Notes: generated by a model from the letters alone, not told the origin. Positions 36,088 through 45,540 are shown, counted from the first letter of the stretch. The stretch is 64,000 nucleotides of DNA from Streptomyces flaveolus (GCF_000716535.1 NZ_JNWV01000011.1:213552-277551); one strand, 5' to 3'. Made by a program: numbers and translations.

Positions 36088-36708
36088 ATGGAGACGGCCG
36101 GACGCGTCACCCGGCGCCGGGTCCGCACCCGTGCCCGACTGCTCGACGCCGCGTTCGAGGTGTTCGCGGCCAAGGGCTACGGGCGCGTCTCCATCGAGGA
36201 GGTCTGCGAGGCCGCCGGATTCAGCCGGGGCGCCTTCTACTCGAACTTCGCCACCCTGGACGAGCTGTTCTTCGCCCTCTACCAGCAGCGCGCCGACCTC
36301 ATCGCCGCCCAGGTGGCCGACGCGCTCGCCCAGGACGGGCCCGACCTCGACGTGCCCGCCTCCGTGGACCGGGTCACCGAGGTGCTGCTGCTCGACGTCG
36401 ACTGGCTGCTGGTCAAGACCGACTTCCTGGTGCACGCCGCCCGGAACCCGGCCGTCGCCCGGGCCCTCCTCGACCACCGCGCCCGGCTCCGGCAGGCCAT
36501 CGCCGACCGGCTCTCCCGGGCCCGGGGCCACACCGCACTGCCCGCCGTGCTCGGCGACGTCGACGGCGCCGCGCACGCCGTGGTCGCCGCGTACGACGGG
36601 GTCACCACCCAACTGCTGCTCGACCGGGACGTCGAGGCCGCCCGGGCCTGGCTGGGGCAGCTGCTCACCGCGCTGCTCACGGACGGCAGCCGCACCCCCG
36701 CCACATGA
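36088..36708 (+). CDS. TetR-family regulator
   Basis: A 206-residue repressor. Seen: the HTH block VSIEEVCEAAGFSRGAFYSNF at residues 33-53 (shown in the family's usual position), then DELFFALYQQRADLI and a helical effector domain. GAGGGAGG precedes the ATG at 36088, and a longer upstream frame is spurious. It precedes the FAD-dependent dehydrogenase by 85 bp and likely controls it and itself through the paired GATACA repeats upstream. Confidence 0.92.
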   Translation: METAGRVTRRRVRTRARLLDAAFEVFAAKGYGRVSIEEVCEAAGFSRGAFYSNFATLDELFFALYQQRADLIAAQVADALAQDGPDLDVPASVDRVTEVLLLDVDWLLVKTDFLVHAARNPAVARALLDHRARLRQAIADRLSRARGHTALPAVLGDVDGAAHAVVAAYDGVTTQLLLDRDVEAARAWLGQLLTALLTDGSRTPAT

Positions 36709-36793
36709 GCCCGGCCGGCACAGCACCGTCGTACCGGCGCACGCGCACCGGCACGGGCCGGCACCGAGCACCGTCAGGAAGGACACAGTCGTC

Positions 36794-38467
36794 ATGGACG
36801 CGGACGTCATCGTCGTCGGAGCGGGTCTCGCCGGCCTGGTCGCGGCACACGAACTCACCAGCCGGGGCCGCCGGGTGGCCCTGGTCGACCAGGAGAACGC
36901 CGCCAACCTCGGCGGCCAGGCGTTCTGGGCCTTCGGCGGGCTCTTCCTCGTGGACTCGCCCGAGCAGCGCCGCCTCGGCGTCAAGGACTCCTTCGCCCTC
37001 GCCTGGAGCGACTGGCGGGGCAGCGCGCGGTTCGACCGGCTCGCCGACGAGGACTCCTGGGCGGTGCGCTGGGCCCGTGCCTACGTCGAGTTCGCGGCCG
37101 GCGAGAAGCGGTCCTGGCTCCAGCAGCACGGCATCGATCTGCTGCCCACGGTCGGCTGGGCCGAGCGCGGTGACCTGCGGGCGGACGGGCACGGCAACTC
37201 CGTACCCCGCTTCCACATCGCCTGGGGCAGCGGCACCGGCGTGGTCGAGCCCTTCGTGCGGTACGCCCGGCAGGCCTCCCGGGACGGGCTGCTGACCTTC
37301 CACCACCGCCACCGGGTGGACGAGCTGGTCATCGAGGGCGGCACGGCACGCGGTGTGCGCGGCACCGTCCTCGCCCCCGACGACTCCCCGCGCGGCGTCG
37401 CCTCCAGCCGCGAGCGCGCCGGCGACTTCGAACTCACCGCCCAGGCCGTGGTCGTCACCACCGGCGGCATCGGCGCCGACCACGACATCGTCCGCCGCCA
37501 CTGGCCCGAGCGGCTCGGCACACCCCCCGCCGAGATGGTCACCGGCGTCCCCGCCTACGTGGACGGCCGCATGCTCGACATCAGCGCCGAGGCCGGCGTA
37601 CGCCTGGTGAACCGCGACCGCATGTGGCACTACACCGAGGGCCTGCGGAACTGGGACCCGATATGGCCGGGCCACGGCATCCGCCTCCTGCCCGGCCCGT
37701 CCTCCATATGGCTCGACGCCCTCGGCCGCCGGCTGCCCGACCCCTGCCTGCCCGGCTACGACACCCTCAGCACCCTCAGGTACCTGCGCACCACCGAGGA
37801 CATCGCCGGGTACGACCACTCCTGGTTCGTCCTCACCCGGAAGATCGTCGAGAAGGAGTTCGCGCTCTCCGGCTCCGAGCAGAACCCCGACATCACCGCC
37901 AAGGACCGCAAGGCCGTCCTGCGCGACCGGCTGCTCGGCAAGGGTGCCCCCGCACCGGTGCAGGCCTTCCTCGACCACGGCGCCGACTTCGTCACCGCCG
38001 GCAGCCTGGAGCAGCTCGTCGAGAAGATGAACGCCCTGACCGGGAAGCCGCTGCTGGACGCGGCCGAGGTGCGCCGCCAGATCGAGGCCCGCGACCTGCA
38101 GATCGCCAACCCCTACAGCAAGGACGCCCAGGTCCAGGGCATCCGCAACGCCCGCCGCTACATCGGCGACCGGCTCGGCCGCGTCGCCACCCCGCACCGC
38201 CTCCTCGACCCGGCCGCGGGCCCCCTCATCGGGGTCCGGATGCACGTGCTGACCCGCAAGACCCTCGGCGGCATCCAGACCGACCTGGACTCCCGGGCGC
38301 TCGGCACCGACGGCACGCCGATCGAGGGGCTGTACGCGGCCGGCGAGGTCGCCGGGTTCGGCGGCGGCGGTGTCCACGGCTACAACGCCCTGGAGGGCAC
38401 CTTCCTCGGCGGCTGCCTGTTCTCGGGCCGCGCGGCCGGCCGGCACGCGGCCCGGCACACCGGCTGA
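36794..38467 (+). CDS. FAD-binding dehydrogenase (KsdD/fumarate-reductase-like)
   Basis: A 557-residue flavoprotein in the group of 3-ketosteroid dehydrogenase- and fumarate reductase-like enzymes, closest by eye to the uncharacterised FAD-binding dehydrogenases. Seen: VIVVGAGLAGLVAAHEL, NLGGQAFWAFGG, VVVTTGGIGADHDI and the C-terminal LYAAGEVAGFGGGG-HGYNALEGTFLGGCLFSGR arrangement that seats FAD. Substrate unknown; steroid or cyclic-ketone oxidation is possible. AGGAAGGA ribosome-binding site. Part of a TetR-controlled unit and convergent with the DUF488 gene. Confidence 0.9.
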   Translation: MDADVIVVGAGLAGLVAAHELTSRGRRVALVDQENAANLGGQAFWAFGGLFLVDSPEQRRLGVKDSFALAWSDWRGSARFDRLADEDSWAVRWARAYVEFAAGEKRSWLQQHGIDLLPTVGWAERGDLRADGHGNSVPRFHIAWGSGTGVVEPFVRYARQASRDGLLTFHHRHRVDELVIEGGTARGVRGTVLAPDDSPRGVASSRERAGDFELTAQAVVVTTGGIGADHDIVRRHWPERLGTPPAEMVTGVPAYVDGRMLDISAEAGVRLVNRDRMWHYTEGLRNWDPIWPGHGIRLLPGPSSIWLDALGRRLPDPCLPGYDTLSTLRYLRTTEDIAGYDHSWFVLTRKIVEKEFALSGSEQNPDITAKDRKAVLRDRLLGKGAPAPVQAFLDHGADFVTAGSLEQLVEKMNALTGKPLLDAAEVRRQIEARDLQIANPYSKDAQVQGIRNARRYIGDRLGRVATPHRLLDPAAGPLIGVRMHVLTRKTLGGIQTDLDSRALGTDGTPIEGLYAAGEVAGFGGGGVHGYNALEGTFLGGCLFSGRAAGRHAARHTG

Positions 38468-38469
38468 CC

Positions 38470-38817
38470 TCAGTCCCGCAACAGCTCCGCGAGGACGTGC
38501 GCGTGGCTCTCCTCGGTCTTCTTGGACGCCGTGAGGAGGGTCACCGTGCCCTCGCGGGCCTCCGTCCGGAGGCGGTCCAGCAGTTCGGCGGCCCGGGGAG
38601 CCTCCAGCTCCTGCTCGTACCGGCTCCGGAACTCCTCGTAGGAGCCCCCGCCGTGATACCACGTGCGCAGCTCGCTCGACGGGGTCAGTTCCTTCGGCCA
38701 CTCGTCCACCTGTACCGCGTCCTTGGCGAGACCGCGCGGCCACAGCCGGTCGACCAGCACGCGCAGGCCGTCGTCGGGCTCGGGCGGTTCGTAGATCCGG
38801 CGCACACGCACGCTCAC
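38470..38817 (-). CDS. DUF488-family protein
   Basis: A 115-residue DUF488 protein. Seen: VRVRRIYEPPEPDDGLRVLVDRLWPRG as two consecutive conserved pieces, WPKELTPSSELRTWY and the late GTVTLLTASKKTEESHA. The GTG at 38817 starts the conserved region after GAGAGGGG; the longer upstream frame lacks conservation. Function unknown, cytosolic. Confidence 0.88.
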   Translation of the reverse strand: MSVRVRRIYEPPEPDDGLRVLVDRLWPRGLAKDAVQVDEWPKELTPSSELRTWYHGGGSYEEFRSRYEQELEAPRAAELLDRLRTEAREGTVTLLTASKKTEESHAHVLAELLRD

Positions 38818-38984
38818 GGTGGGGGCCCCTCTCGGGTCGTGGACGGTTGTGCGAGCGTACTGCGCCGAGCCGCCCCCACCCGGCGGCGACGCGACAGGAC
38901 TTGACCGGAACAAGGGGGAAACCGGGCCCGCACCGCGCCTACTCTGTCGGCCAGTCGATCACCGGCCACTTCCGAGGAGCGCAT

Positions 38985-40394
38985 GTGACGCCACCCCGCA
39001 GACAGCCCGCCCGACGCCGTGCCGCCGTGCTCGCCACCGTCCCCGTCGCCGTGGCCGCACTCCTCGGCGCCGCCGGACCCACGGCCCCGGGCACCACCGG
39101 AGCGCCCGGCGCGGGCGACCCGTACTTCCCGCTGAGCGGCAACGGCGGCTACGACGTCCGCCACTACGACCTGACGCTGCGTTACGACACCTCCTCCCGC
39201 GACCTGGACGCCACCGCGGTGCTCACCGCCCGCGCCACCCAGCGGCTCACCCGCTTCGACCTCGACCTCGCGGGCCTGAAGGTCACCGCCGTCACCGTCG
39301 ACCGCGCGAAGGCGGCCTTCCGGCGCGCCGGCCAGGAACTCGTCGTCACCCCCCGCCACGCCCTGCGCGCCGGGCAGGAGTTCCGCGTCACGGTCGCCTA
39401 CCACGGCACCCCGAAGCCGGTCACCGACCCCGACGGCTCGGCCGACGGCTGGATCCCCACCGACGACGGCGCGTTCGTCGCCGGGGAACCGCAGGGCGCG
39501 ATGACGTGGTTCCCGGCCAATGCCCACCCCAAGGACAAGGCGTCGTACGACTTCACCATCACCGTGCCCGAGGGGCGCACCGCCGTCGCCAACGGCGTCC
39601 TCCTCGGACAGCGCACCGCCCACGGGAGGACGACCTTCCGCTGGCGCGAGACCCAGCCCATGGCCGCCTACCTGGCCACCGCCACCATCGGACGGTTCCA
39701 GGTCCAGCGGTACACCACCCGCGACGGCATCCAGGTGTACAACGCCGTCGACGCCCGCGAGGCCCGCGCCGCCGCCCCCGCGCTGAAGAAACTGCCCTCC
39801 GTGCTGGAGTGGGAGAGCAAGCTGTTCGGGCCGTACCCGTTCCGGGCCGCCGGCGCCATCGTCGACCACGCGCCGGACGTCGGCTACGCCCTGGAGACCC
39901 AGACCCGGCCGGTCTACGACTCCGCACCCGACCTCGACACCCTCGTCCACGAGAGCGCCCACCAGTGGTTCGGCGACTCCGTCACCCTCACCGCCTGGAA
40001 GGACATCTGGCTCAACGAGGGCTTCGCCACCTACGCCGAGTGGCTCTACGACGAGAGCCACGGCGGCCAAAGCGCCCAGCAGGCCTTCGACTCCCTCTAC
40101 GCCCGCCCCGCGAGCGACGAGTTGTGGGACTACCCGCCCGGCGACCCGGGCAGCGGCGAGAACATCTTCGGCACGCCCGTCTACGCCCGCGGCGCCATGG
40201 CCCTGCACGAGCTGCGCCGGGCCGTCGGCGACCGGGACTTCTTCCGGATCCTGCGCGCCTGGGCGACCGGGCACCGCGGCGGGCACGGGACCACGGCACA
40301 GTTCGTCACGCTCGCCGAGAAGACTTCGGGGAAGCGGCTGGACGGGCTGTTCCACACCTGGCTGTACACGCGGGGCAAGCCGGACCGCCCCTGA
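38985..40394 (+). CDS. secreted M1-family metallopeptidase
   Basis: A 469-residue exported zinc aminopeptidase-like protein. Seen: a signal peptide (RRAAVLATVPVAVAALLGAAG), an N-terminal beta-saddle domain, HESAHQWFGD (His322, Glu323, His326) and Glu345 in LNEGFATYAEW, the complete M1 zinc site with the usual 18-residue spacing. The GxMEN exopeptidase motif is replaced by GYALETQT, as in the shorter M1 subgroup. No ERAP-type C-terminal domain. GTG start 5 bp after GAGGAG. Probably degrades peptides outside the cell. Confidence 0.92.
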   Translation: MTPPRRQPARRRAAVLATVPVAVAALLGAAGPTAPGTTGAPGAGDPYFPLSGNGGYDVRHYDLTLRYDTSSRDLDATAVLTARATQRLTRFDLDLAGLKVTAVTVDRAKAAFRRAGQELVVTPRHALRAGQEFRVTVAYHGTPKPVTDPDGSADGWIPTDDGAFVAGEPQGAMTWFPANAHPKDKASYDFTITVPEGRTAVANGVLLGQRTAHGRTTFRWRETQPMAAYLATATIGRFQVQRYTTRDGIQVYNAVDAREARAAAPALKKLPSVLEWESKLFGPYPFRAAGAIVDHAPDVGYALETQTRPVYDSAPDLDTLVHESAHQWFGDSVTLTAWKDIWLNEGFATYAEWLYDESHGGQSAQQAFDSLYARPASDELWDYPPGDPGSGENIFGTPVYARGAMALHELRRAVGDRDFFRILRAWATGHRGGHGTTAQFVTLAEKTSGKRLDGLFHTWLYTRGKPDRP

Positions 40395-40467
40395 ACTTCG
40401 ACCGGTTCCGCGTTCCGGCACCCCCGACGCTGACCGGTTCCAAACAACTGCCGGTCAAGATCGGCAC

Positions 40468-41202
40468 ATGATCCGACGCAGAACCGCCGTCGCTCTCCTC
40501 GCCTCCCCGCTGCTGCTCACCGGCTGCGGCGGCGGAGCCGAGGCGACCGAACGCCGGACCCCGGCCCGCCGTCCGGCACCGGCACCCACCCCCGGCACCC
40601 CCAGCCCGTCGGCCCCGCGCGGCATACCCGGCCTCGGGCCCGAGCGGACCGCGGCGATACCCGCGCGCTGCACCCAGGCCGTCGTCGTCACCGGGCGCGG
40701 CGAGAACTCCCCGCTCTGCACCGTCGTCCTGCACCAGCGCACCGCCACCGGCTGGCAGGCCGGACCCGCCTGGCCCGGCCACAACGCGCTGCACGGCTGG
40801 AGCGCCCACCACATGCTCGGCGACCTGCGCTCCCCGATCGGCGTCTACACCCTCTCCGACGCCGGCGGCCTGCTCCCGGACCCCGGCGCCAAGCTCCCGT
40901 ACCACCACTCCAGCGGATTCCACTCGCCCGGCACCGGCTTCGAGGGCGAACCCCTGGAGGGCTCCTTCGACTACGTCATCGCCATCGACTACAACCGCGC
41001 GCGCGGCACCTCGCCCCTGGACTGGACCCGGCCGCTCGGCCCGGAGCGCGGCGGGGGAGTGTGGCTGCACGTCGACCACGGCGGACCCACCCACGGCTGC
41101 GTCAGCGTCGCCAAGGCGCACATGAAGGACCTCCTGCGCACCCTCGACCCCGGCCGGCACCCGGTCGTCGTCATGGGGCACGCCGACTGGCTCGCGCACT
41201 GA
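40468..41202 (+). CDS. L,D-transpeptidase-fold lipoprotein
   Basis: A 244-residue probable lipoprotein. Seen: a signal peptide with lipobox LLTGC (Cys20), a Pro/Thr-rich linker to residue 50 and a YkuD-like catalytic domain ending in HVDHGGPTHGCVSVAKA, where the Cys of HGC is the expected nucleophile. L,D-transpeptidases make 3-3 cross-links in peptidoglycan or attach proteins to it. The upstream SH-GxxxH part is degenerate, so hydrolase or other peptidoglycan roles are possible. Start has no strong ribosome-binding site. Confidence 0.87.
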   Translation: MIRRRTAVALLASPLLLTGCGGGAEATERRTPARRPAPAPTPGTPSPSAPRGIPGLGPERTAAIPARCTQAVVVTGRGENSPLCTVVLHQRTATGWQAGPAWPGHNALHGWSAHHMLGDLRSPIGVYTLSDAGGLLPDPGAKLPYHHSSGFHSPGTGFEGEPLEGSFDYVIAIDYNRARGTSPLDWTRPLGPERGGGVWLHVDHGGPTHGCVSVAKAHMKDLLRTLDPGRHPVVVMGHADWLAH

Positions 41203-41222
41203 GCCGCTTAGGATCCGAACTC

Positions 41223-41930
41223 GTGTGCGCACATGTGCTGGTCGCCGAGGACGACGAGAAACAGGCCGAACTGATCCGCCGCTCCCTGCTGGCCGAGGGT
41301 CACACCGCCACGGTGGTGCACGACGGCGCGGCGGCGCTCGACGCCGCCCGCCGGCTGCGGCCCGACCTCGTCGTCCTGGACCTGATGCTCCCGCTCCTCG
41401 ACGGCTACGGCGTGTGCCGGGCGCTGCGCGCCGGCCCGGAGCAGCCGGACATCCCGGTGGTCATGCTCACCGCCCGCTCCGCCGAGGACGACCTGTTGCT
41501 CGGCCTCGACGTGGGCGCCGACGACTACCTGACCAAGCCGTACAGCCCGCGCGAGCTGATGGCCCGTATCCGTACGGTCCTCAGGCGCAGCGGACGGGGC
41601 GTCGGCGCCCGGGACGACGACCCGGTCGTCCGGGCCGCCGGGATCAGCGTCGACCCGGTACGGCACGAGGTGCGCTGCGACGGCGCGCCGGTGGAGTGCA
41701 CGCCGGCCGAGTTCCAGATCCTGCTGGCCATGGCGGGCGAGCCGGAGCGGGTGTTCACCCGGCGGCAACTGCTGCACTGCACCCGCGGCTTCGACCGGGC
41801 CTCCACCGAGCGGGCCGTCGACGTGCACATCATGAACCTGCGCCGGAAGATCGAGGCCGACCCGCGGCGGCCGGTGCGGCTGCTGACCGTGTTCGGCGTC
41901 GGCTACAAGCTGAGCGGCACCCGGCGATGA
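41223..41930 (+). CDS. OmpR-family response regulator
   Basis: A 235-residue response regulator. Residues 4-120 form the receiver with the acidic pair in VAEDDE, phospho-acceptor Asp53 (VVLDLMLP) and Lys105 (LTKPYSPREL). Residues 135-233 are an OmpR/PhoB winged helix with VECTPAEFQILLAMA and AVDVHIMNLRRKIE. The GTG start follows only a weak AGGAT; a GTG at 41235 is also possible. It overlaps the histidine kinase by 4 bp (ATGA), so the two form a two-component operon. Signal and targets are not evident. Confidence 0.93.
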   Translation: MCAHVLVAEDDEKQAELIRRSLLAEGHTATVVHDGAAALDAARRLRPDLVVLDLMLPLLDGYGVCRALRAGPEQPDIPVVMLTARSAEDDLLLGLDVGADDYLTKPYSPRELMARIRTVLRRSGRGVGARDDDPVVRAAGISVDPVRHEVRCDGAPVECTPAEFQILLAMAGEPERVFTRRQLLHCTRGFDRASTERAVDVHIMNLRRKIEADPRRPVRLLTVFGVGYKLSGTRR

Positions 41931-43759
41931 GGCGCCGGATCCCGGTGCGCAAACGGCTGGTCGTCCGGCTGCTGTTCGTCTCCGCACTGATCGCCGTCTG
42001 CTCCGTGGCGGCCACCGCCTGGCTCGCCGTGACCACCACCACCAGCGCCCTGAAGGAGGAGCAGGGGCAGGACCTCGCCGCCGACAACCGCATCCTCGCC
42101 CAGCTCAGCGGCTACGCCGCCACCCACTCCGACTGGGCGGGGGTCCGGCCGACCCTGCGGGAGCTGGCCGCCCGCACCGGACGCCGGATCGCCCTCACCA
42201 CCGCCGACCGCACCCTGGTCGCCGACTCCGCGCCCCGCGGCACCCCCCTGCCGCCCCGGCCCGCCGCCACCGTCGACCCGCTGCGCACCGACACCTACAC
42301 CGAGACCGGCGCCCAGCTCAGCGGCATCGACCCGCGCGTGGTGGGCCCCTACCGGCTGCCGGCCGCGGAACGCGCCAAGCTGGACACGCTGGCCGCGCGA
42401 CGCGAACAGTGCTACGAGCGCTACGGCCTCCAGGCCACCGTCGAACGGACCGCGAGCGGGCGGCCCGTCGTCACCGTCGCGGACGGCGCCGACCCGTCCG
42501 CCTCCGGCGCCGACGTGTGCGAGGACGGCCGGCTCAACATCCCCACCCCGACCGAGCAGAAGGCCCTGGACACCCTGTCCGACCTGGCCCGGCCGTGCCT
42601 GCGCAAGAGCGGAATCGACCTCGACGTACGGCTGTTCCTCACCTCCGACCCCCGCAGCAAGGACTCCTTCGGCGGCTACCTGGTCGGCAAGTACGCCAAA
42701 CCCGCCACCGGCGAGGCCGCGCGGACGGCCGAGCGCTGCGTCCAGGCCGCCCGTCGCACCCAGCTCCAGCCCTATGTCGCCCCGGTGACGGAGCTGTTCC
42801 TCGGCATCGGCGACCAGAACCCGGCCCGGTTCGACATGTCACCGGCCAACAAGGCCAAGGTGGTCGGCGTCGCCGGTCTGGTCCTCGCCGTCACCGTCGC
42901 CGTGACCGCCGTCGTCGCCGTCCGGCTGGTACGGCCGCTGCGCGCGCTCACCCTCGCCGCGCAGCAGCCGCCCGAGCTGCACGTGCGCGTGCCGGTGACC
43001 ACCCGCGACGAGACCGGCATCCTCGCCGAGGCCTTCAACGACCTCACCGAGCGCCGCGCCCGCCTCGAAGCCCAGCGCAAGGCCATGGTCAGCGACATCG
43101 CGCACGAGCTGCGCAGCCCGCTCACCAACATCCGCGGCTGGCTGGAGGTCGTCCGGGACGGTGTCGTCGACGCCGACCCGGCGCTGCTGGAATCGCTGCA
43201 CGAGGAGGCACTCGTCCTCCAGCGGATCATCGACGACCTCCAGGACCTCGCCGCGGCCGACGCCGGCACCCTGCGCCTGCACCGCGAGCCGCTGCGGGCC
43301 GGCGACCTGCTCGACCAGGTCGCCGCGGCCCACCGCGTCGCCGCCGACGCCGCCGGGGTCGCCCTGCGCACCGAGGCCGACGCCGCCGCCTGGCTGGACG
43401 CCGACCCGGTGCGGATGCGGCAGGCCCTCGGGAACCTGGTCTCCAACGCGCTGCGGCACACCCCCGCCGACGGCACCGTCACGCTCGCCGCCCGCCGGGA
43501 CGGCGACGAGGCCGTGCTCACCGTCACCGACACCGGCTCGGGCATCGCCCCCGAGGACCTGCCGCTCGTCTTCGAGCGGTTCTGGCGCGCGGAGAAGTCC
43601 CGCAGCCGCCGCACCGGGGGCAGCGGGCTCGGCCTGTCGATCGTCCGGCACCTGGTGGCCGCCCACGGCGGCACCGCCGGGGTCACGAGCGAGCCGGGGG
43701 CGGGAACGGTCTTCACGCTGCGGCTTCCGGCCGCGCCGCCGCCCGGCGACGAGCCGTGA
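41927..43759 (+). CDS. membrane sensor histidine kinase
   Basis: A 610-residue sensor kinase paired with the preceding regulator. Seen: TM1 at about 13-35, a large extracytoplasmic domain (36-300) that contains four to five Cys, TM2 near 308-330, a HAMP segment, the phospho-acceptor His393 in DIAHELRSPLTNIRGW, then ALGNLVSNALRHTP, DTGSGIAPEDL and GGSGLGLSIVRHL of the ATPase domain. The outer domain is longer than average and I do not recognise its ligand. Possibly linked to the adjacent cell-wall L,D-transpeptidase, by neighbourhood only. Confidence 0.93.
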   Translation: MRRRIPVRKRLVVRLLFVSALIAVCSVAATAWLAVTTTTSALKEEQGQDLAADNRILAQLSGYAATHSDWAGVRPTLRELAARTGRRIALTTADRTLVADSAPRGTPLPPRPAATVDPLRTDTYTETGAQLSGIDPRVVGPYRLPAAERAKLDTLAARREQCYERYGLQATVERTASGRPVVTVADGADPSASGADVCEDGRLNIPTPTEQKALDTLSDLARPCLRKSGIDLDVRLFLTSDPRSKDSFGGYLVGKYAKPATGEAARTAERCVQAARRTQLQPYVAPVTELFLGIGDQNPARFDMSPANKAKVVGVAGLVLAVTVAVTAVVAVRLVRPLRALTLAAQQPPELHVRVPVTTRDETGILAEAFNDLTERRARLEAQRKAMVSDIAHELRSPLTNIRGWLEVVRDGVVDADPALLESLHEEALVLQRIIDDLQDLAAADAGTLRLHREPLRAGDLLDQVAAAHRVAADAAGVALRTEADAAAWLDADPVRMRQALGNLVSNALRHTPADGTVTLAARRDGDEAVLTVTDTGSGIAPEDLPLVFERFWRAEKSRSRRTGGSGLGLSIVRHLVAAHGGTAGVTSEPGAGTVFTLRLPAAPPPGDEP

Positions 43760-43871
43760 GAGGCGCGACGGGCCCCGAGAGCGGAGCGAGGGGATCCGGT
43801 TTCCGGCGCGCGCCGGGGGTACTCCGGTCGCGCAGGCGCAGCACAGGGAGGCAGCACAGGGAGGTCATGCC

Positions 43872-44321
43872 ATGAGCGGACCGGACGACCTGCCAGTCTT
43901 GTCCACGCTGGCCGAAGTGGCCCGCCTGGTGGAACGGCACCGGGGTCTGTACGTGCGCTGGTCCAAGGGGCCGGGCACCGATCTCGACGACGTCTCCAGC
44001 ACCGACGAACTGACCGGCGTCCCCATGCCCGGGCTGTCCGCCAACCCGCTCGACGTGGAGAACTGGTGGGAGGACCGGTCGGTGGAGCTGTGGGTGGCGC
44101 GCCGCCTCTACGACTACGCGCACCTGCCGCACGACAAGGGCCCCGGTGTGCGCCCCTGGGTCCTGCGGGGCCGCGAGACGGGCCGGGGCCCCGACAACGA
44201 GCCGCTCGTGGCCGACGTCGAGCCGCTGTGCTGGATCGCCGACGAGGTGATCGACGCGGCCCGGGACGAGGTGAGCCGGCAGGAGCGGGAATGGGGGACC
44301 CTGCGCCGCGGTGGCCGCTGA
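43872..44321 (+). CDS. DUF6098-type protein
   Basis: A 149-residue cytosolic protein resembling the actinobacterial DUF6098 group. Seen: ERHRGLYVRWSKGP, ELTGVPMPGLSANPL and NWWEDRSVELWVARRLYDY, with an acidic C-terminus (EVIDAARDEVSRQEREW). GGGAGGTC precedes the ATG at 43872. No known function or catalytic motif. Convergent with the WhiB gene. Confidence 0.78.
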   Translation: MSGPDDLPVLSTLAEVARLVERHRGLYVRWSKGPGTDLDDVSSTDELTGVPMPGLSANPLDVENWWEDRSVELWVARRLYDYAHLPHDKGPGVRPWVLRGRETGRGPDNEPLVADVEPLCWIADEVIDAARDEVSRQEREWGTLRRGGR

Positions 44322-44342
44322 GTCCCCCCGCCGGGCCGCCGG

Positions 44343-44594
44343 TCAGCCGGAGCGCTGCCGGGAGCGGGCACGGCGCCGCAGCGCCCGGCGTTCCAGCTCC
44401 GTCGTACCGCCCCAGACCCCGATGCTCTGGCCCGTGTCCAGCGCCCAGTCCAGGCACTGCTCCCGGACCGGGCAGCGTCCGCACACCGCCTTGGCCTGCT
44501 GGGCCTGCACCTGCGCGGGTCCGGTGGTGCCGATCGGGAAGAACAGATCGGGGTCCTCGTGGCGGCACGCGGCATGTTCGCGCCAGTTGTCCAT
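44343..44594 (-). CDS. WhiB-family iron-sulfur regulator
   Basis: An 83-residue WhiB-like protein, a [4Fe-4S] transcription factor confined to actinobacteria that usually binds the vegetative sigma factor. Seen: Cys10, Cys38, Cys41 and Cys47 (C-x27-C-x2-C-x5-C), LFFPIGTTGPA, the GVWGG turn at 59-63 and a basic tail (RRALRRRARSRQR) for DNA contact. The ATG at 44594 follows AGGAG on the minus strand; an upstream in-frame Met is less likely. Which Wbl it is cannot be fixed from sequence alone. Its upstream side faces the repeat-rich region. Confidence 0.93.
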   Translation of the reverse strand: MDNWREHAACRHEDPDLFFPIGTTGPAQVQAQQAKAVCGRCPVREQCLDWALDTGQSIGVWGGTTELERRALRRRARSRQRSG

Positions 44595-44856
44595 CGGAAT
44601 CTCCTGGTTCGGAATCGAAGTCGTCCGTGCCTGTCGCATGCGTCGCCGATGGGTCGTGGAGGCGTTCCGCACGCGTTCTCCGGTTTCGGGTGACCGGTCA
44701 AGAGGGCGTGAAACGGCGCAAGGGGCGGAGATCGCGTGACGAGCGCGCGGCGGCCACCCCGGGGGGCGCCGGCCCGGCGGGGCCGTACCCGGTCAACAGG
44801 CCGCGCGGCGGGGCGCGGAGGACACCGGACCGCCCGACCAGGCGGGCGGCGACGGC

Positions 44857-45005
44857 GAGTTCGAACCGGCCGACCGCCAGGGGTTGGCGGGGGGAGTTGG
44901 AACCGGCCGACCGCCAGGGGTTGGCGGGGGGAAGTTGGAACCGGCCGACTGCCGGGGGCCGGCGACGGGGAGTTCGAACCGGCCGACCGCCGGGGGCCGT
45001 CCGGC
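44857..45005. repeat. four tandem 37/38-bp repeats
   Basis: Copies marked by AGTT[CG]GAACCGGCCGAC begin at 44858, 44895, 44933 and 44971, giving periods of 37, 38 and 38 bp. Each continues with CGCC or TGCC, a G-rich run and GGCGGGG or GGCGACGGGG. The changing period makes them poor coding repeats. Located about 265-410 bp upstream of the WhiB gene. Confidence 0.85.
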
Positions 45006-45140
45006 GCCGACGAGGTGACGGATCGCCGGACGAGGACAGCGTCCGGGCCCCGTCGGCTTCAGCGGGAGCGGGCAGGGGCACGGCGGCTCGTCCCGTCGGC
45101 CTCCGGCACCGACGAGCGCCACGGCGGCTCGCGCCACCGG

Positions 45141-45540
45141 GCTCCAGTGCGGGAGCGGTATGGCGTCCCGGTCTGGTCGGGGTTGGGCGTCGGAGCGGAG
45201 TGCGCCGCAGTGTCCTCGTCCGGTCGGCGTTCCGTTCCGGTCAGCGGGGACGGCGGCGCGGCGTTTTGGCCCTGCGTGCTCCAGTGCGGGAGCGGTACGG
45301 CGTCCCGGCCTGGCCGGGGGTGGCCGTCGGAGCGGAGTGCGCCGCAGTGTCCCCGTCCGGTCGGCGTTCCGTTCCGGTCAGCGGGGACGGCGGCGCGGCG
45401 TCTTGGCCCTGCGTGCTCCAGTGCGGGAGCGGTACGGCGTCCCCGTCTGGCCGGGGTCCGGCGCCACGAGCGGGCTGCGCCAGGGTGTCCCAGCCCGGGC
45501 GGCCTTCCGCGCCGGTCAGCGGTACGGCGTCTCGGCCCGG
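45141..45540. repeat. 137-bp tandem direct repeat, nearly three copies
   Basis: GCTCCAGTGCGGGAGCGGTA marks copy starts at 45141, 45278 and 45415, exactly 137 bp apart. The first two copies are nearly identical along their whole length (sharing, for example, CGGAGCGGAGTGCGCCGCAG and GTTCCGTTCCGGTCAGCGGG). The third decays in its second half. As 137 is not a multiple of three, the copies cannot be read as repeated peptide in a single frame. Confidence 0.9.
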
